Below are positions 11,862-24,387 of a stretch of 64,000 nt of DNA, piece by piece. Under the pieces are notes generated by a model. The model was not told where the DNA came from. It searched no databases and saw only the letters and a program-made list of their open reading frames with translations. The translations under genes were made by a program, and so were the position numbers. This DNA is from Ditylenchus dipsaci (Eukaryota > Nematoda > Chromadorea > Rhabditida > Anguinidae), in the NCBI GenBank assembly GCA_004194705.1, contig SADC01001222.1:6362-70361 (forward strand). The letters are read 5' to 3'. Numbering within the stretch: the first letter of the stretch is position 1; every line of letters starts with the position of its first letter.

Positions 11862-12650
11862 GTTTCACCCATTTTCGGACATTGGTCCAAAAATGGGTGA
11901 GCCGCTAATTTTGCTTTGGTCCCCCTTGTTGATTTTTTTACAAATTTTTTTAGTTTAATTACGTCAAAAACCATTCCATAACACATTTTCCCTCGCTTTT
12001 TTAACGAAAAAAGAGATTGTATCTTGAAGCTCGTACCATTTTGTGACTTTTCCAACCACATGCTAATGTCATGTTTTGTTTTAGATTTTTGGATTGATAA
12101 TTATTTGTCTGCTTTTTTGCTGAAAGAGCTCCTTTAGAGTGCCTAACAAAATGCGGCTAGCATTTTTCGGGTTTTTTTTCAAGATTCACCACCTTCACTG
12201 AAATTAATCTCACAATTTTTCAATTTATGGCGCATTAAATTTATTCTATCATAAAACTTCCAAACAACGATCATAACAATCAAACAGTTAAAACGACTTC
12301 AAAATGACTCTTGGCAAATGTTATTGGAATAGATGGAAGCTCTTGTTGCTGTTTCGACTTTGCCAACTGTTTTCTAAATCCGGCGAATACACCCTCCATC
12401 CAACACTCGAGTAGATCAGCACATTGACTTGGAAAAGCTTTGGGTAAAAGGGCTGGAAAAGGCTAGGAAGTAAAAAAAACGGTACGATGTTTCGACATAA
12501 AATCTGTCTTTTTGTTAAAAATGAAGGAACACGTCTCATGGAATGGTTTTTGACGCAATTACACTGAATGAAAATTTTCAAAAAAAACAACAGGTGGGAC
12601 CAAGGCAAAATTAGCGGTTTACCCATTTTTGGACAAATGTCGAGATATAT
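11862..12650. repeat. Foldback repeat with ACCAAGGC motif
   Basis: The arm near 11862-12015 (CACCCATTTTCGGAC, GCTAATTTTGCTTTGGTCCC, CAAAAACCATTCCATAACAC) is the inverted counterpart of 12480-12650. The motif ACAACAGGTGGGACCAAGGC in the right arm recurs in several unrelated-looking repeats of the window. Bases 12651-12990 hold one CCAAGTKGTCGTCCACTTGG palindrome (about 12780) and no gene. Confidence 0.55.
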
Positions 12651-12994
12651 ACACCATGGATCTTTGATCCACTTTTTTGTAAGCTTTACAGCTGTAAAGC
12701 CATTATCACAAGGGACTTGTGCACGGCGGTGGACCACAAATTTCTGAGACTCATGGCAGCTGGATCATCTACCAACAAAACCAAGTTGTCGTCCACTTGG
12801 ATCAAAAAAAATTATTTTACGTTTTTAGGTTCCAAAACCTGGTTTCTGCACTAATTCGATCATTCTGAATATAGTCCGACAGCAGTGAAGTTACGTTTTG
12901 CAAGATTTATGAAAGCTGTAGAAATACCATCAAAACTGAAGTTTACAACTGTCAACCTATCTTTAGAATGCGGGAATCAGTGCAAAAAAACAGG

Positions 12995-13625
12995 TTAATG
13001 GATATCCACCTGGCCAGGTGGAACCCACTCCAGGTATTGGGATTTTGGTTGGTGAAATTGGTATTTTGGTCTTATCAAACCTTATTACGTCACGATTTTA
13101 CATTTGATAGCATGGTTTGTTTTTGATTTGATTTTTTTTCAAGTTTTCAAATTATCCAGGGTATTGCGGGTATCCACCTGGACCAGGGGTACCTACCTCT
13201 GATTTTGCAGTCCAATGCAGTCAACTCTCAGTCAAAAATACAGCAAACTATCCCAATACCGTCAATCCTCTGTCAACAGCACAGTTGTTTGAAAGTTCGC
13301 GAATTTTTTTTATCGCAAACATTGCTCGCGAATATTCGGATTGGCCAACAATATGTGGGCCTATTCGTTTATGGACCGATTCGGTGCGTATCGATTCGCT
13401 TAACGCCCGTGAATCGATATCCACCTGACCAGGAGGTACCTGTTTCGGGTGCTGAGGTCTGGGTAGGCGAAATCGGATTTTGGTCCTCACAAACCCAATT
13501 ACCTGCACGGTTTTACGTATGATAGGACATTTCGCATTTGAATCTGACTCAATTTTATTTTCAGGCCATTCAGGTGAATATCCACCTGACCAGGTGGTAC
13601 CCATCCGAGCTTTCGGAGACCGGAT
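12995..13625. repeat. Dispersed repeat with CCAGGTGGATATCCACCTGG words
   Basis: Several copies of ATCCACCTG(G/A)CCAGG spaced 150-200 bp apart and shared with 62160-62480. The two open frames across it (one per strand) mirror each other and have no domain cues. Bases 13626-14105 contain an AAAACCGAAAACGG-rich stretch only. Confidence 0.5.
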
Positions 13626-14109
13626 GGGTTAAAGCGGGTCACTCGGAAAATTCCACAAAAACTAAGGGCAGTGCTAAACGCATTGCATAAGTATTTGAAA
13701 TGACTTAGAAGGCAATACTTTGACTATCAATGAACTGTGAATACAGATCAATTTAAGCAAGAAAGCTCATACGAGTATATTTTCATAAAAAAATTATACG
13801 GAAAAAATAAATTTGAAAAGGTATTTTATTGAAAAAAAAATTGCCAAAAGGAAATTCTCGAAAGTAGCTCTCGAATGCAGAAAGATTCGAAAACGGAAAA
13901 ACCCGAAAACAGAAAAAACCGAAAACGGAAAACATTCAAACTCGCATATTTTGAAACTAATTAAATCGAAACCCAATACAGCCAAAACATTCTTTGATTT
14001 TACTTATAAACTATTGTAAAGTCTCAGAAAGCAAGTATCAGGCGAATAAAGTAAAAAAGAGTATCTCGAGTTAATAATATAGGCGTCAATACCAATACCT
14101 AAAATAATT

Positions 14110-14290
14110 AAAAATGTTTGAAAGCTTCCGGATCGGCCTCCGCACCACACCCGCATCCGCTAAGCCTATTGTGAACACGCTTCCGAACTCTCTTACGCAT
14201 CCAGATGCGGACCGCATTGCGGAGACATTGTGAACACCGAAAATGCGGATGCGGTGCGGACGAAAAACGGATCATTGTGTACATAGGGTT
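14110..14290. repeat. Short GC-rich self-complementary element with TGTGAACAC words
   Basis: GATGCGGACCGCA-type units alternate with ATTGTGAACAC (about 14169, 14229) and ATTGTGTACA (14274). Looks like a relative of the GTTCACAATAA elements at 1-160 and 21072-21265, with different tandem units. Confidence 0.45.
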
Positions 14291-14402
14291 ATAGCAAGTC
14301 AATAAAACAGTTAGAGGAGGAGGCGATGTAGACCTAAGTATATACAGTTATGGGCGGTTTCCTTTATTTTGATGGTCATTTGCATGAAATCGCAAAATTA
14401 AG

Positions 14403-14578
14403 GTACCGTATTTATTCTAATAGAGCACCAGTCTCTATAAGAACACCAGTCTCTTATAAAGCACCACCCTTAAGACCAAAATTAGGAGGGTAAACCATGT
14501 TTATTGCATTTTAATACGAAAGGTCTGGAGGTTGAAAAATAAAGCACCATGGTGTTCTATTAAAATAAATGCGGTAGT
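14403..14578. mobile_element. ACCGTAT-ended MITE (AGAGCACC variant)
   Basis: Left TACCGTATTTATTCTAATAGAGCACC pairs with right GGTGTTCTATTAAAATAAATGCGGTAG. One of at least five related palindromic MITEs in the window that share the outer ACCGTAT but differ in the inner stem. Confidence 0.7.
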
Positions 14579-14752
14579 CCCCTTTAATAGATTCTACTAT
14601 ATTAGAAGAAGAAAAGCAAGTTTCAGCTGCATGGGCTTCCTTTGGTACGGTAGTTTCAGTTCGTTATTAATCGTTTTGTGCACAATTTTTATTTAACATT
14701 TTAAACTTCAGCTGGAGCTCACTTCCCTGCTTACCAGAAAAAGCAAACATAC

Positions 14753-17700
14753 CTCTTTTTTCAGAGATAGTATCTCCTCGTGACTATATGCGTAATCTTT
14801 CTTGTGTACATCTTTTTGTGACTGTGACCATTAGGCTTACTTTCAGATGCAACTGATTCCAAAAAGTGAGTCTCTTGGGTCTCGTCGCTACTACGAGAGG
14901 TCACCTCATCCTCCAACTGCTTCACCTCCTTCTCTTCCACCTTATCGCTAAATTATTTAACAGTTAATCAATAACAATATGTATTTTTTTTCCACAGTTG
15001 ACTACCCAATAATTAGTCAATTTTACAGTAACGACAAACTTGTTATAACGACACAATCCATTGGTCCCAACAAAAGAAGAGAGGCACGTTATAACGACTT
15101 CCACAAAAATTCTGATTCGCAGATGTCTGATATAATATGTATGTCTGATATATGAAGATACATGAAAATTTGCCGTAGAAATGTTTTTCTTCTGTTTTTC
15201 TTCAATTTTATTGCTTTTACTCTTTGAATACACTTTTTTGAGCGATGTAAACTCCAAAGAAGCTAGTCCGCATGGTGTGGAGTGGTATGAAGTGGTTTAC
15301 GTGGTTGGAGAGTTTCGGGGTGGTTTAAGGATAGGGTTGCACTCCTCCCTCCCTCCGCAAAATTTTTTAGTCTAATCTACGGGATCTACTATGGGGAGGC
15401 CAACCCTATTTTAGGAGGTTGTGGGGGTACTTTCAGGTTGATGGGATGGTTTGGAGCTTATTTATGAGGCACTGTTTGAGTCCTACAATCTGGGTAACAC
15501 CACCTACAGTAGTACTACAGCTAGGTACCATCACCTAAACGGGACCACATTATTGCTGATAATAGATTGCAACCACTGAAGGTCAATTGATACCACGGAA
15601 AGCTCTTTCAAGAAATTCAGCACTAATGATGCATGAAGACCACTTCCTATTTATATTCCGGCATTACAGTCAAGGCTCTATATAACGCTCACCCAAAAGT
15701 TCGTTCCAGCCTAGGGTCCGACACTTTTTTAACTTTATTTTTGAAGTATTTGCTACTTTCTGTTTTTACGGTCTGGTCCCAATATCGCAAGGATTCCGAT
15801 TTTGCCGATCAGTTTTCAGAAACCTATAATATTTTTGGGTCCACCCCGAAAGGTCCCCGGCTGAAAGGTCCCCGCCGAAAGGTCCCGGCTGAAAGGTCCC
15901 CGCCGAAGGTCCCCGGCCGAAAGGTCCCGCCGAAAGGTCCCGGCCGAAAGGTCCCCAATCTTCAATTTTCACAATATGTTGAGAAAAAATGTGTCTGTGA
16001 TCTCCATTCCAAGTGGATCATTTGTAATATCACCATGTTTGTTTAGCTGCAGGGTGGGCCAGCAGCGTATGTTAGGTTGACGCTAGGCGAATTCATCAAC
16101 ATATTTTTATATTCTAAATTAACATTTTTTGTCTTGTGAAGAACTCATATCTTTAAATTTTTTCTATAATCCAATCTCGGTTCTCCTGGATAATCCATGC
16201 ACCAACTAAACCAAGTGGTCGTCCACTTGGATCAAAATTCTTTTACGTTTTTGTGTTTTAAAACCTGTATTTTGGACTAACTCGGGCATGCTGAAGATGA
16301 TTTGATAATAGTAAAAGAACGTTCTCTAGGGTAGTTTCTGAGTACTGGGAGATAATTGATTTGGTACTACTTTGGTTCCCCCATACTCGGATTTTTTGAA
16401 AAGTGACCCAAAATCACCTCCCGAGCCCATTTTTTCTGCACAACACGATAAGACCAGCATAACTAAACAATTTCTGATCAAAAAAAATTTGTCAAAAAAA
16501 TTGCTACCCACCCCTTGGGGGCAGATGGTCTTTTGGGTATTTTAGGGTCATTTTCCAGTGATTTTTTATACATTTGTCTTGGTGGAGCTGGGAAGAAAGA
16601 CTCTCCGACTGCATTTTCGATCAGGAGCCTTGCTCGGAATTATGCCTAAAGAGAGTAAGTGCACGCACTCTCTAACCAACTAACCCCCCCCACCCTTCGC
16701 CTCCCTTCGGGCTAAAATGTGGTCGAAAATACCCTAAAAAGACCATCTACCGTATTTTCTCTAATAAGCGCCTCCTCTCTAATTAGCGCCTCCCTAACTT
16801 CAAGTGCTCTGAAACTTCTGTTTTCATTAACTTTTTAAGCTCTGTAAAAGTTCCTGCGAGGGATTTTAAAAATCTAACAGGCCCTTTTTACAGAGCTCAA
16901 AAAGTTAATGAAAACCGAAGTTTCAGACCACTTCAAGTTTAAAAAATTGCCACTCTCTAATAAGCGCTCCGCGGCGCTTATTAGAGAAAATACGGTACTT
17001 TGGGTTACTTTTCAAAAAATGTGAATATGCTGGGGGGATGACTAAAGAAGTGCATTGATTTTAACGAAGCTCAATTTCATCAAAAACTCAAAAAGTACCC
17101 TATAAAACGGCATTTTATCACTATCAAACCATATTCAGCAAGCCCGAATTAGTCCAGAAAATAGGTTTTGGGACCCGTAAAGTAAAAGCATTTTCAATAC
17201 AAGTGGACGACCATTTGGTTTGGGCACTTTTGTGCACTGCCGATTGAGTACTACCATTAAGATACCACTGCCTAAAAACTACATTCTACCAGCACCGAGT
17301 ATCACTGCGCCGTGAAGGGTGGATCAAGACAGATGAAGTTAGATCAGGACTATTTAAGTTAGTTCTGGAGCATTGATGAGGCATCGAAGGTACAACACCA
17401 TTGAGGGTATATGGGTTGAGATGCGCACACTCACTTACCTTAGACATAATTCCGAGCAAGACTCTTGATCAAAAATACATATAGAGACCTTTTTGCCTAG
17501 CTCCAGTGACCAAAATGGGGTAGGATACCTTAATACCCGATATTTTAGCTTTGGGGACCAAGGCAATCGGTCAACTTATGGTAACCGAATTTTTTTTCAA
17601 AACCTATGTTTTAGTCGGAAATTGTTTGGAAACTACTTTTTTATCGGTTTTAGCGTATAAAGGTTACTTAGAAGACGTCTAAACACTTTTTATAGTTGAC

Positions 17701-20515
17701 TAAAAAATGGGTCCCCCAAGTAAACAAGTTCCTAGGCTAGAACCAACTTTCTGGGTGAGCGTTGTATAGAGCTTTGACTGTGACATTCGAGCTTGGAAAA
17801 CTGTCAAAATTTCTTAATTATTTATGAAATTGTAAAAAACGCCCAAAAATTCTTATTCTACGCAGAAATTTGCATCTATAAATGACTGAAAATTTAAACT
17901 TTCAAAAAAATCGGACCACTTACCCGCAGACTTTTACTATCTGCTTTCAACTTTACATTGTCAAATTTTTAAGTTTAACTGTGAGAATAGGCCCAAGGCG
18001 GATGACTTGCTAGCTGGATAAATTCTCAAGAAATTGAAGCGGAAAAAACCACAAAATATTTTGATGATTAATTGTTATGATGTTAATGTTTGAATGATAA
18101 AACTCGTTGTTACGACATTTTTATTTTAAAAGACACGCTCGTTATGACTACAGTCGACGTAACGACAACTCGTTACAACGACATAATTTCGTGGGTCCCT
18201 AGAAGCGGGTTACAACGACTTTCGACTGTACCTAAAGTATGGTCTAATTCTAAAGTTCACTAGCTGAAATCAGGGCTCTTATACGTCCTTTTTGAAGGGC
18301 CGTTGCTGTCTACGATGTCCCCCGCCAACTCAAAAATTTTTCCTAATCATTGAACTTCTGTACGGATTTTTTAAACTTGGTTTAAAAACACAACTAAACC
18401 TAAAATTAAATTCTAGGCCTTATTTAGTTAGAAACTAAGTCAAAAAATCCACACAGAAGTTCAATGATTAGGTGAAATTTTTTTGAATTGGCAAAGGATA
18501 ATCCAAAACGCGTGGCCATGGCCCTTTAAAAAGACTTGTTAAAAAGACTTGTCTTTTTTGAGACCCCAAATCTTTTTATTTTTGACGTTTCACGTCAAAA
18601 TTTTTTTTGCTAGGCTATTTTTGCATCTGAAAGACTTCTTTGCATCTAAAAGAACTTTTTTCGCATCTAATTTTTTTTCAACTGAAAGACTTTATTTTGC
18701 ATTTAAAGGGGCATATCCGTGCGTTAAGGCGCGAACCAGCAGTTTTTTTCGAATTTTTTCAAATCCTCCCATTTTTCACTCGTTCTGCGTCAAATCTAAT
18801 ATAGATGACCTTATACTGCTTTTAAAAAACTAGACAGAAAACTTAAAAAATCTAGATAAGAACGAATGTAAAAATTTATCGAGAACGCAAAGAACTGCTG
18901 GTTCGCGCCTTTTCTCCCCACTTGGGTATCTGTCTTTTGGCTTAAATTCTTTTTCATCATACAGTTAAATGGCTGTGAGTTGCAGTGTTCATTTGAACCC
19001 ACAGTTCACTACTCAATAGTTGTTGGCTCACCTCTCTTCCTTCTCCTCCTTCCTGCTCTGAACAATAGCCAAGCAGCTCATGGATTTCTCCAATGGCGGT
19101 GGTGGGAACTTCATTTTGTTGCTGCTGAATCCAGGCCCTAATGCAAAACTAGGTGGTGGGTAGGCTAGTTGAGGTGGTGGACCTCGAAAGGCATTCAATG
19201 GAGTGGGCAAATGACCAGGTGGGCGCCATGCAAAGCCTGGAGGCAATATGCTGAGAGGAGGAGGCGGCCTTATGCCATTGTGCAGAGGATGGAACAAAGG
19301 GTAGTTATGATTCAGAGGCGGCACGTTTGGAAATAGTGGAGGGGGCAGGGGAATAGAACTCAGACACACTGGCTGCTGATTGTGGTGTTGGGGTGGTTGG
19401 TCAGTTTGCACCTCCTTGTCTTCGTAACTTGTGGGTGGTGTTTTGATGCAGGCACACTCCATCACTATTGCTTTTTGGGCTGTTCGTTGGTGGCTGAGGT
19501 GGAAAGTCGAAGTATTCCAGGTCGGTGGATGGTTCGGTAGAGCCCTGGGAAAGTGACTTCAATCACTTGCAACAGTTGCACGTTGAGAGCCGCAAGGTCG
19601 GACTGGCAATAAAATTGCGGAATTTTTTTTCAGAAAAACAGTTGTGTTTACCTTACTTCTTCGAAAAAGTCCACTGCTCTAAAAAAACCCCTCTCGCCTG
19701 ACTTAAGGACTCTGTATCTCAGCCCGAAGCAAAAATTTTACATCGCTGTTTATTGCGTTTTCTTAACTCCTACGAGCTCTACCCATTTCACCCAAAAATC
19801 ACAAAATCAACCTATTTTTTTTGACAATCAGCGGTCTCAATAAAAAGGACTCGGGGCCTTTTTAGAGAAGATACGGTATCAAATCTGAAAAATTTTGGCT
19901 TTTACCTCGAGAGTGGTGCTAGATTGCTGGTCGTAAAGCGCGTGTATTTGGTCTTTAGAAATAAAGGAAGTGTCATCTAGTTCATTCAACACATATTCCA
20001 GGGTTGCTAACATCTACAAACACTGTCTTTAATAAAAAAAAACAATGACACTGAATTCTCAACAAAAAAAATTCTTAAAAGTATAGGTGTTTCAGGATTT
20101 TTTCTCGGTCTCCTTTTGATCAGAATTTTTTTTATATGGCCTGATTTCACAGATAGACTCAGAACTTAAAAGGAGGGGGTGGCAGCTAGCGCCAAAAAAT
20201 CAGTAAATTTAAATTAAATCAGGAACGAAAAATTTGGGCAAAAAAAACAAATTCTAACTAAAATTTTGTTCAAAAAATATCTTGCGCATCCTGTTAACGT
20301 TTTTGTTAGCCTACTTGATAGACAAGCTCAAAAAGTGGACGAAAAACACGTTTGGGAAAGTATTTCGCAGTAGATTTGATTCATTAGCAAAACACTATCC
20401 ATAGTCTACAGCGAAAAATAATAGTCCAGTCAAATGTTTAAAACTTTCTAACTACAAGTTTTCAAAATTCACTCACAAGATTTCTTCTAAGTCGAGCAGG
20501 TTGAGAGACATTCAT
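14753..20515 (-). CDS. Gene B: proline-rich, eIF4G-like/eIF4E-binding protein, partial, frame-broken
   Basis: Minus-strand exons: 20515-20477 (MNVSQPARLRRNL, donor GTGAGT), 20013-19906 (MLATLEYVLNELDD..., phase 0), 19602-19032 (proline-rich, containing KEVQTDQPPQHHNQ and PPPPLEKSM), 14947-14753 (acidic, then DYAYSHEEILSLKKE, donor GTATGT). Exons 3 and 4 join in phase (AG|C). Y-SHEE-I-L fits the eIF4E-binding consensus Y-x4-L-phi except that I replaces L. Exons 1-3 align with gene A at the same boundaries, so the two are tandem paralogues. The frame slips twice in exon 3 and once in exon 4 (within CACAAAAAG). The 4-kb intron 3 is full of repeats. The 3' end is not found; gene C exons are a candidate. 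Assignment to translation initiation is inference. Confidence 0.5.
15026..15110. repeat. Tc1-like end fragment (TTATAACGAC)
   Basis: Contains AACTTGTTATAACGACAC and CACGTTATAACGACTT around a GGTCCC spacer, like the complete small element at 18154-18230. Bases 15111-15830 hold no gene; a GGTAACACCACCT-type repeat lies at 15490-15540. Confidence 0.4.
15841..15957. repeat. CCGAAAGGTCCC(CGG) minisatellite
   Basis: Nine or so units of 13-15 bp (GCCGAAAGGTCCCCGGCTGA-type) in one orientation. Open frames on both strands are artefacts of the repeat. Confidence 0.85.
16749..16997. mobile_element. ACCGTAT-ended MITE (AGCGCC variant)
   Basis: TACCGTATTTTCTCTAATAAGCGCC at the left pairs with GGCGCTTATTAGAGAAAATACGGTA at the right. 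The centre carries a second pair, TTCATTAACTTTTTAAGCTCTG and its complement. It sits in a larger repeat related to those at 9.7 and 36.1 kb. Confidence 0.8.
18154..18230. mobile_element. Tiny Tc1-like MITE (CAGTCG ends)
   Basis: CAGTCGACGTAACGACAACTC...ACAACGACTTTCGACTG, flanked by TA at both ends, about 77 bp. A related 102-bp element lies at 54438. Bases 16998-18153 hold a dispersed repeat (17406-17470) but no gene. Confidence 0.6.
18284..18536. mobile_element. Foldback MITE
   Basis: CCTAATCATTGAACTTCTGT (about 18342) and ACAGAAGTTCAATGATTAGG (18451) are inverted, with flanking GAAGGGCC/GGCCCTTT. Further right, 18724-18912 is another imperfect foldback (GGCGCGAACCAGCAGTT / AACTGCTGGTTCGCGCC). 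Confidence 0.55.
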
Positions 20516-20831
20516 TTCAGTGGAAGGGTAGAAATTTATTTACACGAAACAATATATAGTCTGACAATCTCAAAAATTATTAATCAATAATCAAACAAAA
20601 AATAGGAAGAATTTATGAGCAAGCAGAAGATAACAATGGAAATGACCCGTATGCAAAATATTTTCATTTGGCAGGCTACTCTTGGAATCCACTCATTCCA
20701 TAAATTCATTTCAAATTTGTGGACATTTAGCCAGCAGGCAGTTCGGTTTCAAGACTGTCTGGAAGGAATGTGCGTTTGCAAAATTTACTGGACAACAGTT
20801 AGAAACAATTTTAAAAAATTGCAGTTCCATA

Positions 20832-21072
20832 TTATCTCTAATTAGCGGCCCTCTCTAATGAGCGCCCTCCCCTCTACTTTGAGGGTCTGTATCTCAGGAT
20901 AGAGTAAATATTTGCAGAGCTGTTTATCGCATTTCTCAACTACCACGAGCTCTGCTGATTCTGTTTTTTTTGTTGAGCACCCGAAAATCTCGAAATCGAC
21001 CCAAAATTTTCCCGATTTTTGGAGGGTTGGAATATAACCGCCCCGGGGCGCTCATTAGAGATAAAACGGTAT
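20832..21072. mobile_element. ACCGTAT-ended MITE (AGCGGCCC variant)
   Basis: ATTATCTCTAATTAGCGGCC at the left and GGGCGCTCATTAGAGATAAAACGGTAT at the right are inverted. It lies about 320 bp upstream of the first exon of gene B (transcribed leftward), so it could affect its promoter; this is position only. Confidence 0.65.
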
Positions 21073-21265
21073 ATTGAAGGTACGTTCACAGTAACCAAAA
21101 TACCGCACCCATTCCCAAATCCACACTCGTGTTCACAATAAAATTTGAGCTGGTCGAAAGTGACGAGTGTGGGTGTGTGGGACTGAGATTTAAGTGTTCA
21201 CATAAAGAGTATGGGTGTGGGTGCAGGTGTGAGAGTGGGTCTGAGCGCCATTATGAACGTGCTTA
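21073..21265. repeat. GTGTTCACAATAA element with GGGTGTG units
   Basis: GTTCACAGTAACC, GTGTTCACAATAAAA, GTGTTCACATAAAG and ATTATGAACGTGC alternate with CACACCCA/TGGGTGTG arrays in opposite orientation. Compare 1-160 and 14110-14290. Confidence 0.45.
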
Positions 21266-21739
21266 AGTCACTTAAGCTTGTAAAAAAACTCAGATCGAGG
21301 CATATACAATGGTGTGAAAATTTGAAAAACGGATCACTGAAAAAATCAGAACAACTGTAAAGCGTTCAATTATGACATTTGAGATAGTGAAATAATTTCA
21401 GCCATGTTAAAAAGGACCGTGCTCACTGTGGCCTGGTGTAGGTTGTGAAAGTGCTCGAGCAGAACCTTTAGGAGAATATTCTCGAGAATATACGCACATA
21501 TTCTCGGAATATTCTCGAAACACGAGCATAATCTTTTTGTCTTCAATGGTCAAATATTTTTAAGAAATCGTCAGGTTTCAATCAGAATCATTCATTAATA
21601 CATCAAAATCGTTTAATTAGCTTGTCAACGTTCAATGAAACCTCGATTTAACGGACCCAGGGCTGGTCGCGAGTAGGATAGGTTAAATGGAGGTTTGACT
21701 AAACAGTCAACTCCTGCTATATAATCAAGTCTTGATATA

Positions 21740-22465
21740 TCAGGTTGTTCGATAACTTCGTAGCGTTTTTTCAAAGCCTTATTCTTACTACCTTATCTTT
21801 TTTTTTAAATAATATTTTGTAGCCCTGCATCTCTTCTTCCAAATGGCATATTGCTTTTAGCTTTATTATTTTGGATAAGTCACCATTTGGCTTCAAACAA
21901 TTGTCAGGTCATTGGAGAAGTTGACCACCGTTTTCATCACTTTAACTGGTCAAATGTTTATTGAATTTCAACGTTACGGCAACTATTATCACTATGTTTT
22001 AGCGCAGCTCAAGAGCTACACGATCCATTTTACAAAATAATTTTTGGAAATCTGAGTGTCGAGATATGGCCTTTTAAAAAAACCAGATTCTTGAAAAAAC
22101 GACCAAAATTCGAAAAATTGGGGAAATTTGGATTTGGTCATTTTTTGTTTTTTTTTTCAAAATGCCATATCTCAACACAGAGCTGCGCTACAACAGAGTG
22201 ATAGGATGTTGCCGTAACGCTTTAAATTCAATAAAACATTTGACCAGTTAAAGTGATGAAAACGCTGATCAACTTCTCAAAATGACCTGACAAGTGTTTG
22301 AAGCCAAATGGTGACTTATCCAAAATAATAAAGCTAAAATCAATATGCCATTTGAAAGAGGAGATGCAGGGCTACAAAATGGTGTTTTAAGAAGAGAGAT
22401 AAAGTTGCAACATTAATAAGAAATAAGGCTTTGAAAAAACGCTACGAACTTATCGAACAACCTGA
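21740..22465. mobile_element. 726-bp palindromic TA-flanked element
   Basis: Ends TCAGGTTGTTCGATAACTTC...AACTTATCGAACAACCTGA next to TA duplications. The core GCGCAGCTCAAGAGCTACAC and the GACCAGTTAAAGTGATGAAAA words are shared with the palindromes at 5419, 6876 and 24818, but the ends are unrelated. Non-coding. Confidence 0.85.
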
Positions 22466-22671
22466 TACAAGGTGTCAGAACTGTTTTACACACATTTATT
22501 CTGCTGATTACTTTTTTTTTAATTTGCATGTAAAATCTCTGTTAGACAACTCATTCTGAAGCCTAGACTCTAGGATTTTGTTGAAAAATCCTATCTTATT
22601 CTATTTTTTAAAACAATAAAAGTTTATTTGCACAATAAATATCACCAGTTTTGAAGAAATAAAATGAATTT

Positions 22672-22930
22672 ACTGCCGGGCCGTATGCTCTACACATATT
22701 CTTCAACTACTAGTTCTTCAACCGGTCAATTCTTCAACCCCCAATTCTTCAACCGGCTTATTCTTCAACTGGACTGTTAGAGGACTATTGCATGACTACT
22801 ATATGGCTAGTCAATAGACCGGTTGAAGAACAGACCAGTTAAAAATAAACAGGTTGAAGAATAACCCGGTTGAAGAATGGTCCGGTTGAAGAACTGGGGT
22901 GGAAGAATATGTGCAGAGCCGAGCCGTATC
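22672..22930. mobile_element. TTCTTCAACCGG-repeat foldback element
   Basis: About five TTCTTCAACCGG words in the left half and matching CCGGTTGAAGAA words in the right half, with ends GGCCGTATGCTCTACACATATTC and GAATATGTGCAGAGCCGAGCCGTA. Bases 22931-24387 show AT-rich sequence with no exon I can defend. Confidence 0.65.
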
Positions 22931-24387
22931 CACAATAAGTTGGCAGTATCCTCAATCACATTCAAAATCGTATTTCTTGGCGTTGTGTTTTGAGCCAATT
23001 TTTGCAGACTACCATCAAAAGCGGTATTAAATTTTGCCTCTTAGTCTGTTAAAAATACGCACTTATTTTTGTAAATATGCCCGCTATTTTTTTCACTGCT
23101 TACTACGTTTTTATTGTCCCCAGTTTACATGCTGAAAACGATAAAGTGTCATTCTTATTGGGTTTAAAACCAGGTCGATTGCAAGCACCGTATATTCACC
23201 AATAAACAGCCTCTAGATAGTATTATTTTTGCGCCTGTGGTATCGCGTTTTTGAATACCTACCTTAAAGAACACAAAAAGTATCATCCCGATTTAGGTGA
23301 TAATTCGTTTGATAATGGTAGAAAATAGATAAAAAAACTCAACGCTTAGAAACACACTTTTAAGCGTGATTGAGGATGCTCCCGCCTCAACGCGAATCTG
23401 AAAATAAATATCAAGCTTTTTTGCGTAAAATGATTGCGTCAAACAAAAAGCACATAAATAACATCATAAGATGGCAAAAACATTGAAGTATCTCTTAGTT
23501 ATTTGATCTTCGCCAAAGTTATATTTTCGCTTCAAAGTTGCCCTGAAATTCCATAACTTTGAAAATGTTTTTAGTTTTGAAATTTGATATTATATGTATA
23601 TACAAGTTCGATCACAACTAGGGCCAATTAACTTTTTTTATCTATTTTTTATAGGCCGGCCTTTTTGTTGCCGTAAAAACTGATATCTTTGGCTTTAAAT
23701 GTGTACACGGGCCCTCCATGGAATTTAGCCGAAGGCTAGAGGGATATAATTTAATTCATTTATTGACCATTTTTCTTGATCTTACTTTTAAAAAGTAGGT
23801 AGAAATTTTTTGTCGGATCAGGTAGTACGCTCGTAGAAAATAGTCGAGAGAAAAAGAAATTGCCGGTCCCCGTCTTCATTGCAGTGTAACGCGCTGGTAT
23901 GCCCCCTTAAAAAAGTATTTTCAAAAAAAATAAAAAAATTTTAAACAAAATCAATATGAGGACTAAAACAACTTCTTTTAAGCGCCACATCTTTTTATGC
24001 CGTAAATTCGCTTTATGTTGCCGTAAAATAAAGTAAGTTTACTGCAAAAAAGTTTTTTACGGGAACAAAGCCTTGGTTGGGTGATTAAAAATTTCTCGAG
24101 ATTTGGCTCAAGAAAAAAGCGGGAATTTTTTCGAAAAATATTTGCTCTAGCAATAATCTAGCCCTACTGTTTTTTTATTCAAGCCTCTTCAAATCTTACT
24201 TTTTCGACATTTGTTTGCACTTAGACGAAAGCTTAAAAAATATTTTTGGCTTGTGCTTACGCAGTGGCTGTTATTACAGAATCAAACATGTACCCAAAAG
24301 TTAAAATTGAAAAAGACGTTGATTCAAAAAAAAATCCGACACAATTACTAAACGTCTATGCACCAATTTTTTTTAGCCAAAACAAAC

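Noticed and set aside
13205..13604. Overlapping 105- and 118-codon frames
   Set aside because: They mirror each other on opposite strands in a dispersed repeat also present at 62.2-62.5 kb, without any domain signature.
15633..16046. 137-codon plus-strand frame
   Set aside because: Its middle is the CCGAAAGGTCCC minisatellite and the rest has no coding character.
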